This document shows, in pieces, positions 54,912 to 64,000 of a stretch of DNA of 64,000 nucleotides. The notes under the pieces were generated by a model. The model was not told the DNA's origin and ran no database searches. It worked only from the letters and a program-made list of their open reading frames with translations. Position 1 is the first letter of the stretch. Each line of letters begins with the position of its first letter. The stretch covers positions 4,340,001-4,404,000 of the forward strand of contig NZ_CP094970.1 in NCBI RefSeq assembly GCF_025790165.1. Direction: 5' to 3'. This DNA is from Solicola gregarius (lineage in GTDB: Bacteria > Actinomycetota > Actinomycetes > Propionibacteriales > Nocardioidaceae). The position numbers were made by a program, and so were the translations under genes.

Positions 54912-54954
54912 CCGAGGGGAGGGGAAGTCCGATTCGGGCTTCCCCTCCCCTCGG
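54912..54954 (+). terminator. 16-bp perfect intercistronic hairpin
   Basis: CCGAGGGGAGGGGAAG (54912-54927) pairs exactly with 54939-54954 around an 11-base loop. Placed between binding-protein and permease genes, it probably attenuates transcription or protects the upstream mRNA, giving more binding protein than permease. Confidence 0.75.
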
Positions 54955-54976
54955 CCTGTGAGAAGGACGGTGCTCG

Positions 54977-56005
54977 ATGGCGGCCCAGGCCGGTTCGTTA
55001 CCCCGATACATAGTGCAGCGGCTGCTCCTCATCATCCCGATGGTGTGGATCCTGCTGACCCTCGTCTTCCTGCTGATGCGGGTCGCACCGGGCGACCCGG
55101 TGTCGGCGTCGGTCGGTGGCCGGTTGTCGGAGGCCGCGCTCGACGAACGTCGCGCCTCTCTCGGCCTCGACCGACCACTGATCGTCCAGTACTTCGACTA
55201 CCTCGGCAGCATTCTGCGGCTCGACTTCGGCAAGACGATCACCGACAACCAGCCGATCCTCGACGTCGTCAAGGAGAACGGCGGCGCCACCCTCACGCTC
55301 ACGGTCTCGGCGATGATCATCGCGCTGGTGGTAGGCATTCCACTCGGCCTGCTGGCCGGCCGGCTACGCGACACCACCAGCGACGCTGTGATCCGGATCT
55401 TCGGAATCATCACGTACGCCGCGCCGGTGTTCTACACCGGTCTGCTGGTGCAGATCCTGTTCCTGAATGTCTTCCCGGGCTGGCCGCTGCTCGGCGACAG
55501 CGACACGATGACGACGTACAACGTCCCGAGCAAGACCCACATCCTGCTGCTCGACGCGATCATCGCCGGCGACAGCACCGCGGTCGTCGACGTGCTCAAG
55601 CACCTGATGCTGCCCGCGGTCACGTTGGCGCTGCTGATCTGCGGCATCTTCATCCGCCTCACCAGGGTCAACGTGCTCCAGACCCTGCAGGCCGACTACG
55701 TCGAAGCGGCACGGGCGCGTGGCATCAAGGAGAGCAAGGTCGTACGCGCACACGCGTTCCGTAACGCGCTGGTGCCGGTCGTCACGATCGTCGGTCTGCA
55801 GGTCGCGTTGCTGATGTCGGGAGCGGTGCTCACCGAGAAGACGTTCGCCTGGCCGGGCCTGGGCAACCGGCTGATCGACTACATCGAGGGTCGCGACTAC
55901 ATCGCCGTACAAGGAATCATCAGTCTGTTCGCGATCGTCGTCGTCGTGGTGAGCTTGGTGATCGACATCATCAACGCGATGATCGACCCGAGGGTGAGGT
56001 ACTGA
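54977..56005 (+). CDS. peptide ABC transporter permease (DppB-type)
   Basis: The 342-residue protein has six helices, the N-terminal PRYIVQRLLLIIPMVWILLT and FLLMRVAPGDPVSASVGG typical of DppB/OppB, and the EAA loop EAARARGIKESKVVRAHAFR. AGAAGGA precedes ATG 54977. Second gene of the operon. Confidence 0.92.
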   Translation: MAAQAGSLPRYIVQRLLLIIPMVWILLTLVFLLMRVAPGDPVSASVGGRLSEAALDERRASLGLDRPLIVQYFDYLGSILRLDFGKTITDNQPILDVVKENGGATLTLTVSAMIIALVVGIPLGLLAGRLRDTTSDAVIRIFGIITYAAPVFYTGLLVQILFLNVFPGWPLLGDSDTMTTYNVPSKTHILLLDAIIAGDSTAVVDVLKHLMLPAVTLALLICGIFIRLTRVNVLQTLQADYVEAARARGIKESKVVRAHAFRNALVPVVTIVGLQVALLMSGAVLTEKTFAWPGLGNRLIDYIEGRDYIAVQGIISLFAIVVVVVSLVIDIINAMIDPRVRY

Positions 56006-56006
56006 C

Positions 56007-56930
56007 ATGGGTATGTGGAGCAGGCTGACCTCGCCGATCCGGCAGACGAGCGGCATGGGCCGGTGGGTACTGCTATCGGGCATCATCATCGTCGCGTTCT
56101 TCGTGATCCTGGCGATCTTCGCGAACTGGATCGCGCCGTACGGGTTCGCCCAGAACTCGGCCGACGGCGTCGACTTCCCGCAGAAGGCGCCACCCGGCGG
56201 CGACCATCTGATGGGCACCGACGGCTTCGGGTACGACGTGTGGTCACGGGTCATCTTCGGCTCCCGCACCGCCCTGCTGGTCATCGTGCTCGCGGTGCTC
56301 GGCTCGCTGGTGCTGGGCCTGATTCTCGGCCTCATCTCCGGGTACGTCGGCGGTTGGCTCGACCGGATCCTGGTGCTCATCATGGACGCGCTGTACGCGT
56401 TCCCGTCGCTGCTGTTGGCGATCGTCGTCGGCTTCCTGCTCAGCGAGAAGATTGGTGCAGGTGTTGCCTCGGCCGCGCTGGCGTTGACCGTCGTCTACAT
56501 GCCCCAATACTTCCGGGTCGTACGAAACAGCACGGTCAGCGCGCGAGAGGCGACGTACGTCGAGGCGGCGAGGGCCATCGGTGCCCCTGGCCGCACAGTG
56601 ATCACCCGGTACCTGTTCGGCAACGTGATCCAGAGCGTTCCGGTGATCGGCACCCTGAACGCATCGGACGCACTGTCGACGCTCGCGGCGCTCGGCTTCC
56701 TCGGGCTCGGCATCCAGCCGAGCGACGGCGCAGACTGGGGCTATGACCTCAGCGCCGCGCTCGAGGATGCCGCGGCCGGCATCTGGTGGACCGGCGTGTT
56801 CCCCGGTCTCGCGATCGTGCTGCTGATCGTGGGCCTGACTCTCGTCGGCGAGGGCCTGAACGAGACGATCAACCCGACGCTTCGCAAGCGAAGGCTGAAG
56901 AAGATCACCGCAGAGGAGACGGGCAAGTGA
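56007..56930 (+). CDS. peptide ABC transporter permease (DppC-type)
   Basis: The 307-residue protein has an N-terminal helix, a periplasmic stretch with HLMGTDGFGYDVWSRVIFGS, and the EAA loop YVEAARAIGAPGRTVITRY. It pairs with the preceding DppB-type permease, following it by 1 base. Its stop overlaps the next start (GTGA). Confidence 0.92.
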   Translation: MGMWSRLTSPIRQTSGMGRWVLLSGIIIVAFFVILAIFANWIAPYGFAQNSADGVDFPQKAPPGGDHLMGTDGFGYDVWSRVIFGSRTALLVIVLAVLGSLVLGLILGLISGYVGGWLDRILVLIMDALYAFPSLLLAIVVGFLLSEKIGAGVASAALALTVVYMPQYFRVVRNSTVSAREATYVEAARAIGAPGRTVITRYLFGNVIQSVPVIGTLNASDALSTLAALGFLGLGIQPSDGADWGYDLSAALEDAAAGIWWTGVFPGLAIVLLIVGLTLVGEGLNETINPTLRKRRLKKITAEETGK

Positions 56931-57997
56931 GCGATACGACCACCGTCCCCGAACCGGCGCCGAGCGATGCGCCCGGCGATGCCGTGCTGTCGGTACGCGA
57001 CCTTCGGGTCTGGTACGGCACCGACCGCGGAGCGGCCAAGGCCGTCAACGGCGTGAGCTTCGACATCCACCCGGGCGAGACGCTCGGCCTGGTGGGGGAG
57101 TCCGGCTGCGGCAAGACCACCCTCGGACGCGGCCTGCTCGGGCTGCTGCCGCGCGGCGCGTACGTCGATGGCGACGTCACGTTCAAGGGCTCGCGGATGC
57201 CGGCGCTCGGCAGCAAGGAGCATGCGGCGCTCCGCGGACGCGAGCTCGGGATGATCTTCCAGGAGCCCATGACCCGGCTCGACCCGCTGATGCGGATCTC
57301 GGGCCATTTCTCGGAGGCACTGAAGGCGCACCACCCGGATATGTCCGACGCCGACATCAAGCACGCCTCGCTCGAGGTGCTGCGCGCGCTCGGCATCCCA
57401 CCGACGCGGTTCCGCTCGTACCCGCACGAGTTCTCCGGCGGCATGCGGCAGCGACTCACGATCGCGCTGGCGCTCGTACTCCGGCCGGCGTTCATCGTCG
57501 CCGACGAACCGACGACGGCCCTCGACGTGCTCGTCGAGGCGCAGATCATCCGTATCCTCGCCGAGATACGCCGCGAGTTCGACACCTCGCTGCTGCTGAT
57601 CACCCACAACCTCGGCATCGTGGCCGAGGCGTGCGACCGCGTGGCGGTGATGTACGCGGGCCGCATCGTCGAGATCGGCAACGCGCGGGCGGTGTTCCGT
57701 GACCCGCAGCATCCCTACACCCAGGAGCTGCTGCGCTCGACGATCTCGTTGCAGACGACCGGTCTGAACTTCATCCCCGGCGCACCACCGGACCTGATCG
57801 ACCCGCCCGCCGGGTGCCTGTTCCATCCACGGTGCCCGCACGCGATGGCGGTGTGCGGTACGCAGTCGCCGGTCCCGTTGGACGTACCACCGAACCAACG
57901 GGTCGAGTGCTGGCTGCACGGCCCCGACGACGCAATTCCCGAGGGCGGCCGGGCCCGCCTCGAGCGAGAGGAGCTGAGCCTTGCCGACGAAGCATGA
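56927..57997 (+). CDS. peptide ABC transporter ATPase (DppD-type)
   Basis: The 356-residue ATPase starts at GTG 56927. Walker A is GESGCGKTTLGRG, signature FSGGMRQR, Walker B FIVADEPTTALD, and the C-terminal oligopeptide motif PPAGCLFHPRCPHAM is present. It energises import with the next gene's product. Its 3' end overlaps the next gene by 17 bases. Confidence 0.92.
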   Translation: MSDTTTVPEPAPSDAPGDAVLSVRDLRVWYGTDRGAAKAVNGVSFDIHPGETLGLVGESGCGKTTLGRGLLGLLPRGAYVDGDVTFKGSRMPALGSKEHAALRGRELGMIFQEPMTRLDPLMRISGHFSEALKAHHPDMSDADIKHASLEVLRALGIPPTRFRSYPHEFSGGMRQRLTIALALVLRPAFIVADEPTTALDVLVEAQIIRILAEIRREFDTSLLLITHNLGIVAEACDRVAVMYAGRIVEIGNARAVFRDPQHPYTQELLRSTISLQTTGLNFIPGAPPDLIDPPAGCLFHPRCPHAMAVCGTQSPVPLDVPPNQRVECWLHGPDDAIPEGGRARLEREELSLADEA

Positions 57998-59285
57998 GCA
58001 GGCCCTGGATCCACAGAGCGCCGACGGCGCGACCACCTTGGTCACGATGCGCGATGTCGAGGTCTACTTCCGGCTGCAAGGCAGCGGTCTCTCCCGACTG
58101 CTCGGCAGCGACACCGGCTCGGTGAAGGCGGTCGACGGGGTCTCCCTCGACATCGCCAAGGGCGAGGTCGTCGGCCTCGTAGGGGAGTCGGGCAGCGGCA
58201 AGAGTACGCTCGGCCGCTCGCTGCTCGGCCTGGCGCCGATCACCGGCGGCAGCATCCACTACGGCGACCAGGCGATCGCCGACCTCTCGAACCGCGAGCT
58301 CCGGGGGATCCGCCGCGACCTGCAGATGGTCTTCCAGGACCCGAGCGCGGCACTCAACCCGTCGATGGACATCGAGACCGCCGTCGGGCATCCGTTGAAG
58401 ATCCACAAGATCGCTCGCGGCAACGACCTGCGTGAGCGCGTGGTCGATGCACTCGAGCGCGTCGGGCTGTCGCCGGCAGAGCAGTTCCTGAAGAAGTACC
58501 CGGGTGACCTCTCGGGTGGCCAGAAGCAGCGCGCGGTGATCGCGCGGGCGATCATCTTGAACCCCCAGCTGCTGGTCGCCGACGAGCCGATCTCGATGCT
58601 CGACATGAGTGTTCGCTCGAAGATCCTGCAGCTGATGCTCGATCTCAAGGCCGATCTCGACCTCACGTACGTCTACATCACCCACGACCTCGCCAGCGCG
58701 AAGTTCTTCTGCGACCGGATCGCGATCATGTACCTCGGTCGCATCGTGGAGATCGGCACGACCGACGAGATCTTCAATCACCCGAAGCATCCGTACACGA
58801 AGTCACTGGTCGCGGCGATCCCCGATCTCGATCCCGACCGCGCGGTCGACCGGGAGGTGCCACGCGGGGAGATACCCGATGCCGCGAGCCCCCCGCTCGG
58901 CTGCGCGTTCCATCCGCGCTGCCCCGCCGCATTCGACAAGTGCGGTTGGGAGAGCCGTGACCTCCGAGCGTTGCTCGAGGCGCACTGGACCAAGGTGCCC
59001 GAGGCCGACTTCGAGGCCGAGCGCGCGACGATCGGCGAGGTCGACGCCCTCGACGTCCCCAGCCATACCTCGCACGTGCCCGCAGGCAAGGACCACTCGG
59101 GTGTCGATGTCGACGAGGTGCTGACCCGGATCAAGGACTCCGATCCCCAGGAACCCCTCTGGACCGGTGTTTCGGGCCGTGACGTACGCCCGGACGGCGT
59201 CGACGTGACGTTCGAGCCGGGACAGGACCCCAAGCTCCGGGCGGCGGGCAGCGTGCAGGTCGCCTGCCACCTCTATCCGGAGTAG
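57981..59285 (+). CDS. peptide ABC transporter ATPase (DppF-type)
   Basis: The 434-residue ATPase starts at TTG 57981 after GAGAGGAG. Walker A is [13 protein letters not shown], signature LSGGQKQR, Walker [13 protein letters not shown], and the CAFHPRCP motif is present. An unusual ~100-residue C-terminal extension (ending [11 protein letters not shown]) goes beyond the standard domain. Last gene of the operon; it overlaps the convergent nuclease gene by 13 bases. Confidence 0.92.
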   Translation: MPTKHEQALDPQSADGATTLVTMRDVEVYFRLQGSGLSRLLGSDTGSVKAVDGVSLDIAKGEVVGLVGESGSGKSTLGRSLLGLAPITGGSIHYGDQAIADLSNRELRGIRRDLQMVFQDPSAALNPSMDIETAVGHPLKIHKIARGNDLRERVVDALERVGLSPAEQFLKKYPGDLSGGQKQRAVIARAIILNPQLLVADEPISMLDMSVRSKILQLMLDLKADLDLTYVYITHDLASAKFFCDRIAIMYLGRIVEIGTTDEIFNHPKHPYTKSLVAAIPDLDPDRAVDREVPRGEIPDAASPPLGCAFHPRCPAAFDKCGWESRDLRALLEAHWTKVPEADFEAERATIGEVDALDVPSHTSHVPAGKDHSGVDVDEVLTRIKDSDPQEPLWTGVSGRDVRPDGVDVTFEPGQDPKLRAAGSVQVACHLYPE

Positions 59286-60145
59286 GACTCGGTCGGCAGC
59301 GGGGGAGGCGTGCCGCCCCACTCGGGACAGTGGGCCTTGTAGTCGCACCAGCCGCAGAGCGCGCTCTTGCGTGGACGCCAGTTGCCCGTCGAGGTCGCGC
59401 GAGCGATCGCATCCCATAGTGCGTTGACCTTGCGCTCGGTCGCGAGCAGGTCGGCCTCGTCGGGGGCGTACCGCAGGATCTCGGCGTTGCCCAGGTAGAT
59501 CAGCTGCAGCAGGGCCGGCACGGTGCCGCGCGTACGCCACAGGACCAGCGCGTAGAACTTCATCTGGAAGAGCGCCTTCGCCTCGAACAGCTCACTCGGC
59601 GAGCGCCCGCTCTTGTAGTCGACCACGCGCACCTCGCCGGTCGGTGCGACGTCGAGACGGTCGATGTAGCCGCGGATCAGCAGCTTCGAGTCGAGCAGGT
59701 GCTCGACGTACAGCTCGCGCTCGGCCGGCTCGAGCCGGCTGGGGTCCTCGAGGGTGAAATAGGCTTCCAGCAGCGAGCCGCATTCGCCCAGCCAGTCGGC
59801 GAGATCGAGTGCGTCGTCGCCCTCGAACATTGTCGCGAGCTCGGGCTCCTGCTCGACCAGCGCCTCCCAGCGGGGCCGCACCAGCTCGACCGCGCGCTCC
59901 AGCGTACGAGCGGCGCTCGGCTCGTCGAAGAGGGTCTCGAGCACCGAGTGCACGACCGTGCCGCGAGCGGCAGCAGGGCTCGGCAGCTCCGGCAGCTTGT
60001 CGATGACGCGGAACCGGTAGAGCAGCGGGCAGGTCATGAAGTCGGACGCGCGACTGGGGGACAGGCTGCCGACCACGTCGACCCCGTCGACGGGCGTACG
60101 CGGCGCGATGCCGTCGGTCGGGTCGTCGCGGAGATCGGACACCAT
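59273..60145 (-). CDS. RecB-family PD-(D/E)XK exonuclease with Fe-S cluster motif
   Basis: The 290-residue nuclease has the Cas4/AddB-like arrangement: a first cysteine in FMTCPLLYRF, GTVVHSVLETLF with the catalytic His, VRVVDYKSGRSP with the active-site Asp-Lys, and a C-terminal cysteine set CGWCDYKAHCPEW for a 4Fe-4S cluster. Stand-alone members lie beside the proteasome locus in many Actinobacteria. It presumably processes DNA ends. ATG 60143-60145 is preferred. Confidence 0.9.
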   Translation of the reverse strand: MVSDLRDDPTDGIAPRTPVDGVDVVGSLSPSRASDFMTCPLLYRFRVIDKLPELPSPAAARGTVVHSVLETLFDEPSAARTLERAVELVRPRWEALVEQEPELATMFEGDDALDLADWLGECGSLLEAYFTLEDPSRLEPAERELYVEHLLDSKLLIRGYIDRLDVAPTGEVRVVDYKSGRSPSELFEAKALFQMKFYALVLWRTRGTVPALLQLIYLGNAEILRYAPDEADLLATERKVNALWDAIARATSTGNWRPRKSALCGWCDYKAHCPEWGGTPPPLPTESYSG

Positions 60146-60300
60146 GGCCGACACACTAGGACACCGCACCGACACCGGCGTGCGTACACACCCGAGCGAT
60201 CCGCAGCGCCGATGCGTTGACCGCTCGCGACCGGAGCTCTCTCTGTCTCTGTGGACAGAGGTCTTACCTCTGCACGGTCACCGCGAAGGGACGCTCCGTC

Positions 60301-60474
60301 ATGCCGACCCCGCTTCTGCTCCGCCTCCGCCGCCGTGCATACGCGCTCACCACGCCACGGCAGGCCGGCCTCCAGCTGACCGAGCACGAGCGCGCCGCTC
60401 AGCCCGAGGCGGGACTGCTGTTTCGCGCACGGCCGGGCTTCGTCGGGCTCCCGGCCAGTGCCTACGCGAGCTGA
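60301..60474 (+). CDS. possible small basic protein in the nuclease-protease gap
   Basis: The 57-codon ORF (MPTPLLLRLRRRAYALTTPR...) has AAGGGA 9 bases before its ATG and GC-rich third positions. No family is recognised. The 405-base gap 60146-60550 otherwise holds only a 7-bp hairpin CAGAGGT-CTT-ACCTCTG (60256-60272). It could be a real mini-gene or chance. Confidence 0.35.
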   Translation: MPTPLLLRLRRRAYALTTPRQAGLQLTEHERAAQPEAGLLFRARPGFVGLPASAYAS

Positions 60475-60550
60475 CCGGGGCCGAACCGGTAGCGTTGAGG
60501 GTACGGACACGGGGCGCCGCCCGTGCCCGCACGACTGGCTCGAGGAGCAG

Positions 60551-61690
60551 ATGAGCGCCCGCCCCGACGACGATCGACCGCAGCGACGACCCGGAACCCT
60601 GAGGATCGGGCAGATCGCCGGCGTCGACGTGCTCATCCGGTCGTCGTGGCTACTCGTCGCCGCGCTGATCGCCGTGCTGATGGGCGACCGCATCGACTCG
60701 GTCGCGCCGGGTCTCGGCGAGCTGAGGTATCTCGCCGGGTTGGCGTTCGCGGTCCTGCTGTACCTCTCGGTGCTGATGCACGAGATCTCGCACGCATTGG
60801 TCGCCAAGGCGTTCGGGATGCAGGTGCGGTCGGTGACCTTGCACTTCCTCGGCGGCGTGACCGAGATCGACGGCGAGTCGGAGACACCCTGGCGCGAGTT
60901 CTGCATCTCGATCGCCGGCCCGATCACGTCACTCGGGGTGGCGGCCGGTGCGTGGGGCTTGACGTACGTCGCGCCCGACGGCCTGGTCGGCTTCGCCTGC
61001 GAGGCGCTGGCGCTCACCAACCTGATCGTCGGCCTGCTCAACCTCGTGCCCGGCATGCCGCTCGACGGTGGCCGGGTGCTGCGGGCGATCGTCTGGGGCA
61101 TCACCGGCAACGCCGTCACGGGCACCCTCATCGCCGGCTGGGCCGGCCGGGTCGTGGCGGTACTCGTTCTCGGGTACCCGTCGGTGCTCGCGTACTTCCT
61201 CGGTGTCGAGCCGACGATGGTCGACTACCTGTTCGCGGGCGTGATCGCGATCTTCATGTGGACCGGTGCGACGCAGACCATCATGTCGGCGAAGGTTCGC
61301 CGCAAGCTGCCCTCGATCAGCGCGCGCGCTCTCGGCCGCCGGGCGCTCACGATCTCCGACGACACACCGCTCAGCGAGGCCGTACGCGCGGCGCGCGACA
61401 GCGAGGCCGGCGGGATCGTCGTCCTCGACCGCCGCGGCGAGATCTTCGGTGTCGTCAACGAGGCCGCCGTGCTCGCAACACCCGAGGAGCGGCGGCCGTG
61501 GCTCTCGGTCGCGAGCGTCACCCGCCGGATGGAGTCCGGGTTGGCGTTGTCGGCCGATCTTTCGGGCGAGGCCCTCGTACGGGCGATGCAGACCACTCCG
61601 GCGCCGGAGTACGTACTGACCGAACCAGACGGATCGGTCTACGGCGTGCTCACCGCAGGCGACGTCGACCGCGCATTCGTACAGGCCTGA
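60551..61690 (+). CDS. site-2-protease-like M50 metallopeptidase with CBS domains
   Basis: The 379-residue membrane protease has the zinc motif HEISH at 77-81 and the second motif NLVPGMPLDGGRVLR, with about six helices. A C-terminal CBS-pair region (LSEAVRAARDSEAGGIVVLD, DGSVYGVLTAGDVDRAF) follows. GAGGAG precedes ATG 60551. CBS-type rhomboid-like M50 proteases may sense nucleotides; substrate unknown. The following gene begins 11 bases downstream. Confidence 0.9.
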   Translation: MSARPDDDRPQRRPGTLRIGQIAGVDVLIRSSWLLVAALIAVLMGDRIDSVAPGLGELRYLAGLAFAVLLYLSVLMHEISHALVAKAFGMQVRSVTLHFLGGVTEIDGESETPWREFCISIAGPITSLGVAAGAWGLTYVAPDGLVGFACEALALTNLIVGLLNLVPGMPLDGGRVLRAIVWGITGNAVTGTLIAGWAGRVVAVLVLGYPSVLAYFLGVEPTMVDYLFAGVIAIFMWTGATQTIMSAKVRRKLPSISARALGRRALTISDDTPLSEAVRAARDSEAGGIVVLDRRGEIFGVVNEAAVLATPEERRPWLSVASVTRRMESGLALSADLSGEALVRAMQTTPAPEYVLTEPDGSVYGVLTAGDVDRAFVQA

Positions 61691-61701
61691 GGGGCACAGC
61701 G

Positions 61702-62607
61702 TTGATCGAAGAGACATACTCCGGGGTCCGCCGCGGCCCGCTCGCCGCGGGCGACTGGGTGCGGCTGACCGACAGCAAGGGCCGCAAGCACAACATCTGC
61801 CTCGAGGCCGGCGCGTCGTTCTTCACCAACAAGGGCGAGATCAAACACGATGCGTTGATCGGCCGCGAGGAGGGCTTCGTCGTCACCACCCAGGCGGGCG
61901 CCGAGTACCTCGTGTTCCGGCCGGTGATGAGCCAGTACGTCGTCTCGATGCCGCGCGGCGCCGCCGTCATCTATCCCAAGGACGCCAGCCAGATCGTGTC
62001 GGCGGCCGACATCTACCCGGGCGCCCGGGTCGTCGAGGCGGGCGCCGGCTCGGGCGCGCTCACCTGCCACCTGCTGCGCGCGGTGGGTCCGAACGGCAGC
62101 GTCACCTCGTACGAGGTGCGCGACGACTTCGCCGAGATCGCGCGCCGCAACGTCGAGCAGCTGTTCGCCGGCCCACACCCCGCATGGAACCTCGTGGTCG
62201 GCAACCTGGCCGAGTCCTCCCACGACGGCGACGTTGACCGGATGATCCTCGATATGGTCGACCCCTGGGAGTACGTCGACCTCGCGGGGCGCGCCTTGGT
62301 CTCGGGCGGATTCGTCTGCGCGTACGTCGCAACGACGACCCAGCTGTCGCGGGTCGTCGAGACCTTGCGTGCGCATGGGGAGTTCACGGAGCCGCAGGCC
62401 TGGGAGAGTCTGGTACGCGACTGGCACGTCGAGGGCCTCGCGGTACGCCCGGATCACAAGATGCTCGGCCACACGGCGTACCTCGTGACGGCGCGCCGGA
62501 TGGCGCACGGCGAGCGGGCGCCCTTGAAGAAGCGTCGCCCCGCACCCGGTGCCTACGGGCCCGACTACACCGGTCCGCGGCCGCCCGGTGTGACACCCGA
62601 GACATAG
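61702..62607 (+). CDS. trmI: tRNA (adenine-58-N1)-methyltransferase
   Basis: The 301-residue enzyme methylates A58 of tRNA using SAM. It starts at TTG 61702 after GAGGGG. It has a small N-terminal domain (GDWVRLTDSKGRKHNICLEA), PRGAAVIYPKDASQIV and SAM motif I VVEAGAGSGALTCHLLRAVG, then DMVDPWEYVD. The gene order protease-trmI-arc is the common actinobacterial proteasome lead-in. Confidence 0.93.
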   Translation: MIEETYSGVRRGPLAAGDWVRLTDSKGRKHNICLEAGASFFTNKGEIKHDALIGREEGFVVTTQAGAEYLVFRPVMSQYVVSMPRGAAVIYPKDASQIVSAADIYPGARVVEAGAGSGALTCHLLRAVGPNGSVTSYEVRDDFAEIARRNVEQLFAGPHPAWNLVVGNLAESSHDGDVDRMILDMVDPWEYVDLAGRALVSGGFVCAYVATTTQLSRVVETLRAHGEFTEPQAWESLVRDWHVEGLAVRPDHKMLGHTAYLVTARRMAHGERAPLKKRRPAPGAYGPDYTGPRPPGVTPET

Positions 62608-62730
62608 CCCGTACCTACCGCCGTCGCGAGCCGACCGGGTACCAATCTCATAACCACATAAAGTCGTACGACCATTGGGGGTCGTGGCGGGTAGGGTCGG
62701 ATTCGACCGTGGATCGCTTGGAGGTGCCTG

Positions 62731-64000
62731 ATGACTGACCAGGACAACTCTCATCCGCTCGAGGCGGAGCCCGAGATCGCCTACCTGCGCGCCGAGGTCG
62801 AGCACCTTCGCCGCCGCCTGTCGTCCGGCGTACAGGGCGGAGGGAGCGCCGAGGCGCGTCTCGCCGAGACCGAGGCGCGGCTCGCGGCGACGACGGCCCA
62901 GAACGAGCGGCTCAGCGAGACCCTGCGCGAGGCGCGCGACCAGATCCTGAGCCTCAAGGAGGAGATCGACCGGCTCGCCCAGCCGCCGACGGGCTTCGGC
63001 ACCTTCCTGCAGTCCAACGACGACGACACCGTCGACGTGTTCACCGGCGGCCGCAAGCTACGGGTCAACGTCAGCCCGACCGTCGAGGTCGAGGACCTGC
63101 AGCGCGGCCAGGAGGTCATCCTCAACGAGGCGCTCAATGTCGTGACGGCGCTCGCGTACGAGACGACCGGCGAGGTCGTCATGCTCAAGGAGATCCTGGC
63201 CGACGGCGAGCGCGTACTCGTGATCGGCAACGCCGACGAGGAGCGGGTCGCCCGGCTCGCCGACTCGCTGAAGGGTACGAAGCTGCGCGCCGGCGACTCC
63301 GTGCTGTTCGACCCGCGCGCGGGGTACGTGTTCGAGCGGGTGCCGAAGACCGAGGTCGAGGAGCTGGTGCTCGAGGAGGTCCCCGATATCGACTACACCA
63401 GCATCGGCGGGCTCGCCGGGCAGATCGAGTCGATCCGTGACGCCGTCGAGCTTCCGTACCTGCATCCGGAGATGTTCATCGAGCACGAGCTGAAGCCGCC
63501 CAAGGGCGTGCTGCTCTATGGTCCGCCCGGATGCGGCAAGACGCTGATCGCGAAGGCCGTCGCCAGCTCGCTGGCCAAGAAGGTCTCCGACAAGACCGGC
63601 GAGGAGGGGCGCAGCTACTTCCTCAACATCAAGGGCCCGGAGCTGCTGAACAAGTACGTCGGCGAGACCGAGCGCCATATCCGGCTGGTGTTCCAGCGGG
63701 CGCGCGAGAAGGCCAGCGAGGGCACGCCGGTGATCGTCTTCTTCGACGAGATGGACTCGCTGTTCCGTACGCGTGGCTCGGGTGTCTCCTCGGATGTCGA
63801 GAACACCATCGTTCCGCAGCTGCTGAGTGAGATCGACGGCGTCGAGGGCCTCGAGAACGTGCTCGTCATCGGCGCCTCCAACCGCGAGGACATGATCGAC
63901 CCCGCCATCTTGCGGCCCGGTCGGCTCGACGTGAAGATCAAGATCGAGCGGCCGGACGCCGAGGGCGCACAAGACATCTTCAGCAAGTACCTCACCGCGA
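62731..64000 (+). CDS. arc: proteasomal AAA ATPase ARC/Mpa (5' part)
   Basis: The first 423 residues of the Pup-proteasome ATPase are present; the gene runs off the right edge. In order: an N-terminal coiled coil (about 14-83) that binds Pup, tandem OB domains (about 95-205), and an AAA domain with Walker A GPPGCGKT (264-271), Walker [12 protein letters not shown] (about 335-345), sensor-1 GASNRED and RPGRLD arginine finger region. It unfolds pupylated proteins for the 20S proteasome. GGAGG precedes ATG 62731. Confidence 0.96.
   Translation, partial: MTDQDNSHPLEAEPEIAYLRAEVEHLRRRLSSGVQGGGSAEARLAETEARLAATTAQNERLSETLREARDQILSLKEEIDRLAQPPTGFGTFLQSNDDDTVDVFTGGRKLRVNVSPTVEVEDLQRGQEVILNEALNVVTALAYETTGEVVMLKEILADGERVLVIGNADEERVARLADSLKGTKLRAGDSVLFDPRAGYVFERVPKTEVEELVLEEVPDIDYTSIGGLAGQIESIRDAVELPYLHPEMFIEHELKPPKGVLLYGPPGCGKTLIAKAVASSLAKKVSDKTGEEGRSYFLNIKGPELLNKYVGETERHIRLVFQRAREKASEGTPVIVFFDEMDSLFRTRGSGVSSDVENTIVPQLLSEIDGVEGLENVLVIGASNREDMIDPAILRPGRLDVKIKIERPDAEGAQDIFSKYLTA

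Noticed and set aside
53254-55035. 593-codon open frame antisense to the peptide-binding protein
   Set aside because: Antisense shadow; the plus-strand lipoprotein signal and family blocks are convincing.

Overview
The window is high-GC actinobacterial chromosome. Mycothiol ligase mshC, the Pup-proteasome ATPase gene arc, the DUF3090/SCO1664/MSMEG_4193-type phosphatase set, PAC2, RecB-type nuclease, TrmI and an F420/LLM oxidoreductase are all Actinobacteria markers. The frequent 'cgtacg' words and the gene mix suggest a Nocardioidaceae-like (Propionibacteriales) organism; that placement is inference. Genes are densely packed on both strands, and many promoters carry a TAGGCT/TAGGGT-like -10.

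Layout. 1-8.6 kb: lipoprotein, HrpA helicase (minus) preceded by an apparent fossil of an ohr gene, MBL hydrolase, CPBP protease, DUF445-DUF3054 pair, mycothiol-type DinB protein. 8.6-17.7 kb: ABC exporter, M64 peptidase, SulP transporter, GH15 glucosidase, isoaspartyl methyltransferase-like protein, with two 168-bp CTAG-bounded inverted-repeat elements. 17.7-20.7 kb: arginine deiminase and its antiporter (minus). 20.9-23.5 kb: PhoD phosphatase, a Tat-signal mini-protein and an overlapping amidase. 23.5-28 kb: a LacI-type-controlled sugar ABC transporter with a GH172 (DUF2961) glycosidase. This operon looks damaged: the binding-protein gene is frameshifted, the first permease lacks a good start, and the second carries an in-frame 165-bp element.

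28-46.3 kb: GGDEF/EAL protein, EF-G2, tRNA-Leu(GAG), M20 peptidase, DUF5703, aldo/keto reductase, LLM oxidoreductase, zinc-less ADH, CorA, then phosphatase, mntH-mntR, DUF3090, SCO1664, mshC, and a divergent FMN-reductase/MarR pair with two operators. 46.3-53.2 kb: a perfect 51-bp minisatellite at the end of the PAC2 gene, metH, an AbiEi-like gene bracketed by two 93-bp palindromic elements, and a HAD phosphatase. 53.2-59.3 kb: a five-gene peptide/nickel-type ABC operon. 59.3-64 kb: RecB-type nuclease, M50/CBS protease, TrmI and ARC, the usual lead-in to the Pup-proteasome locus, which continues past the window edge.

The most unusual content is non-coding: CTAG-bounded miniature elements sitting on stop codons, multi-arm inverted repeats between genes, the paired 93-bp elements and the minisatellite. 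No transposase, CRISPR array, prophage or rRNA was seen.
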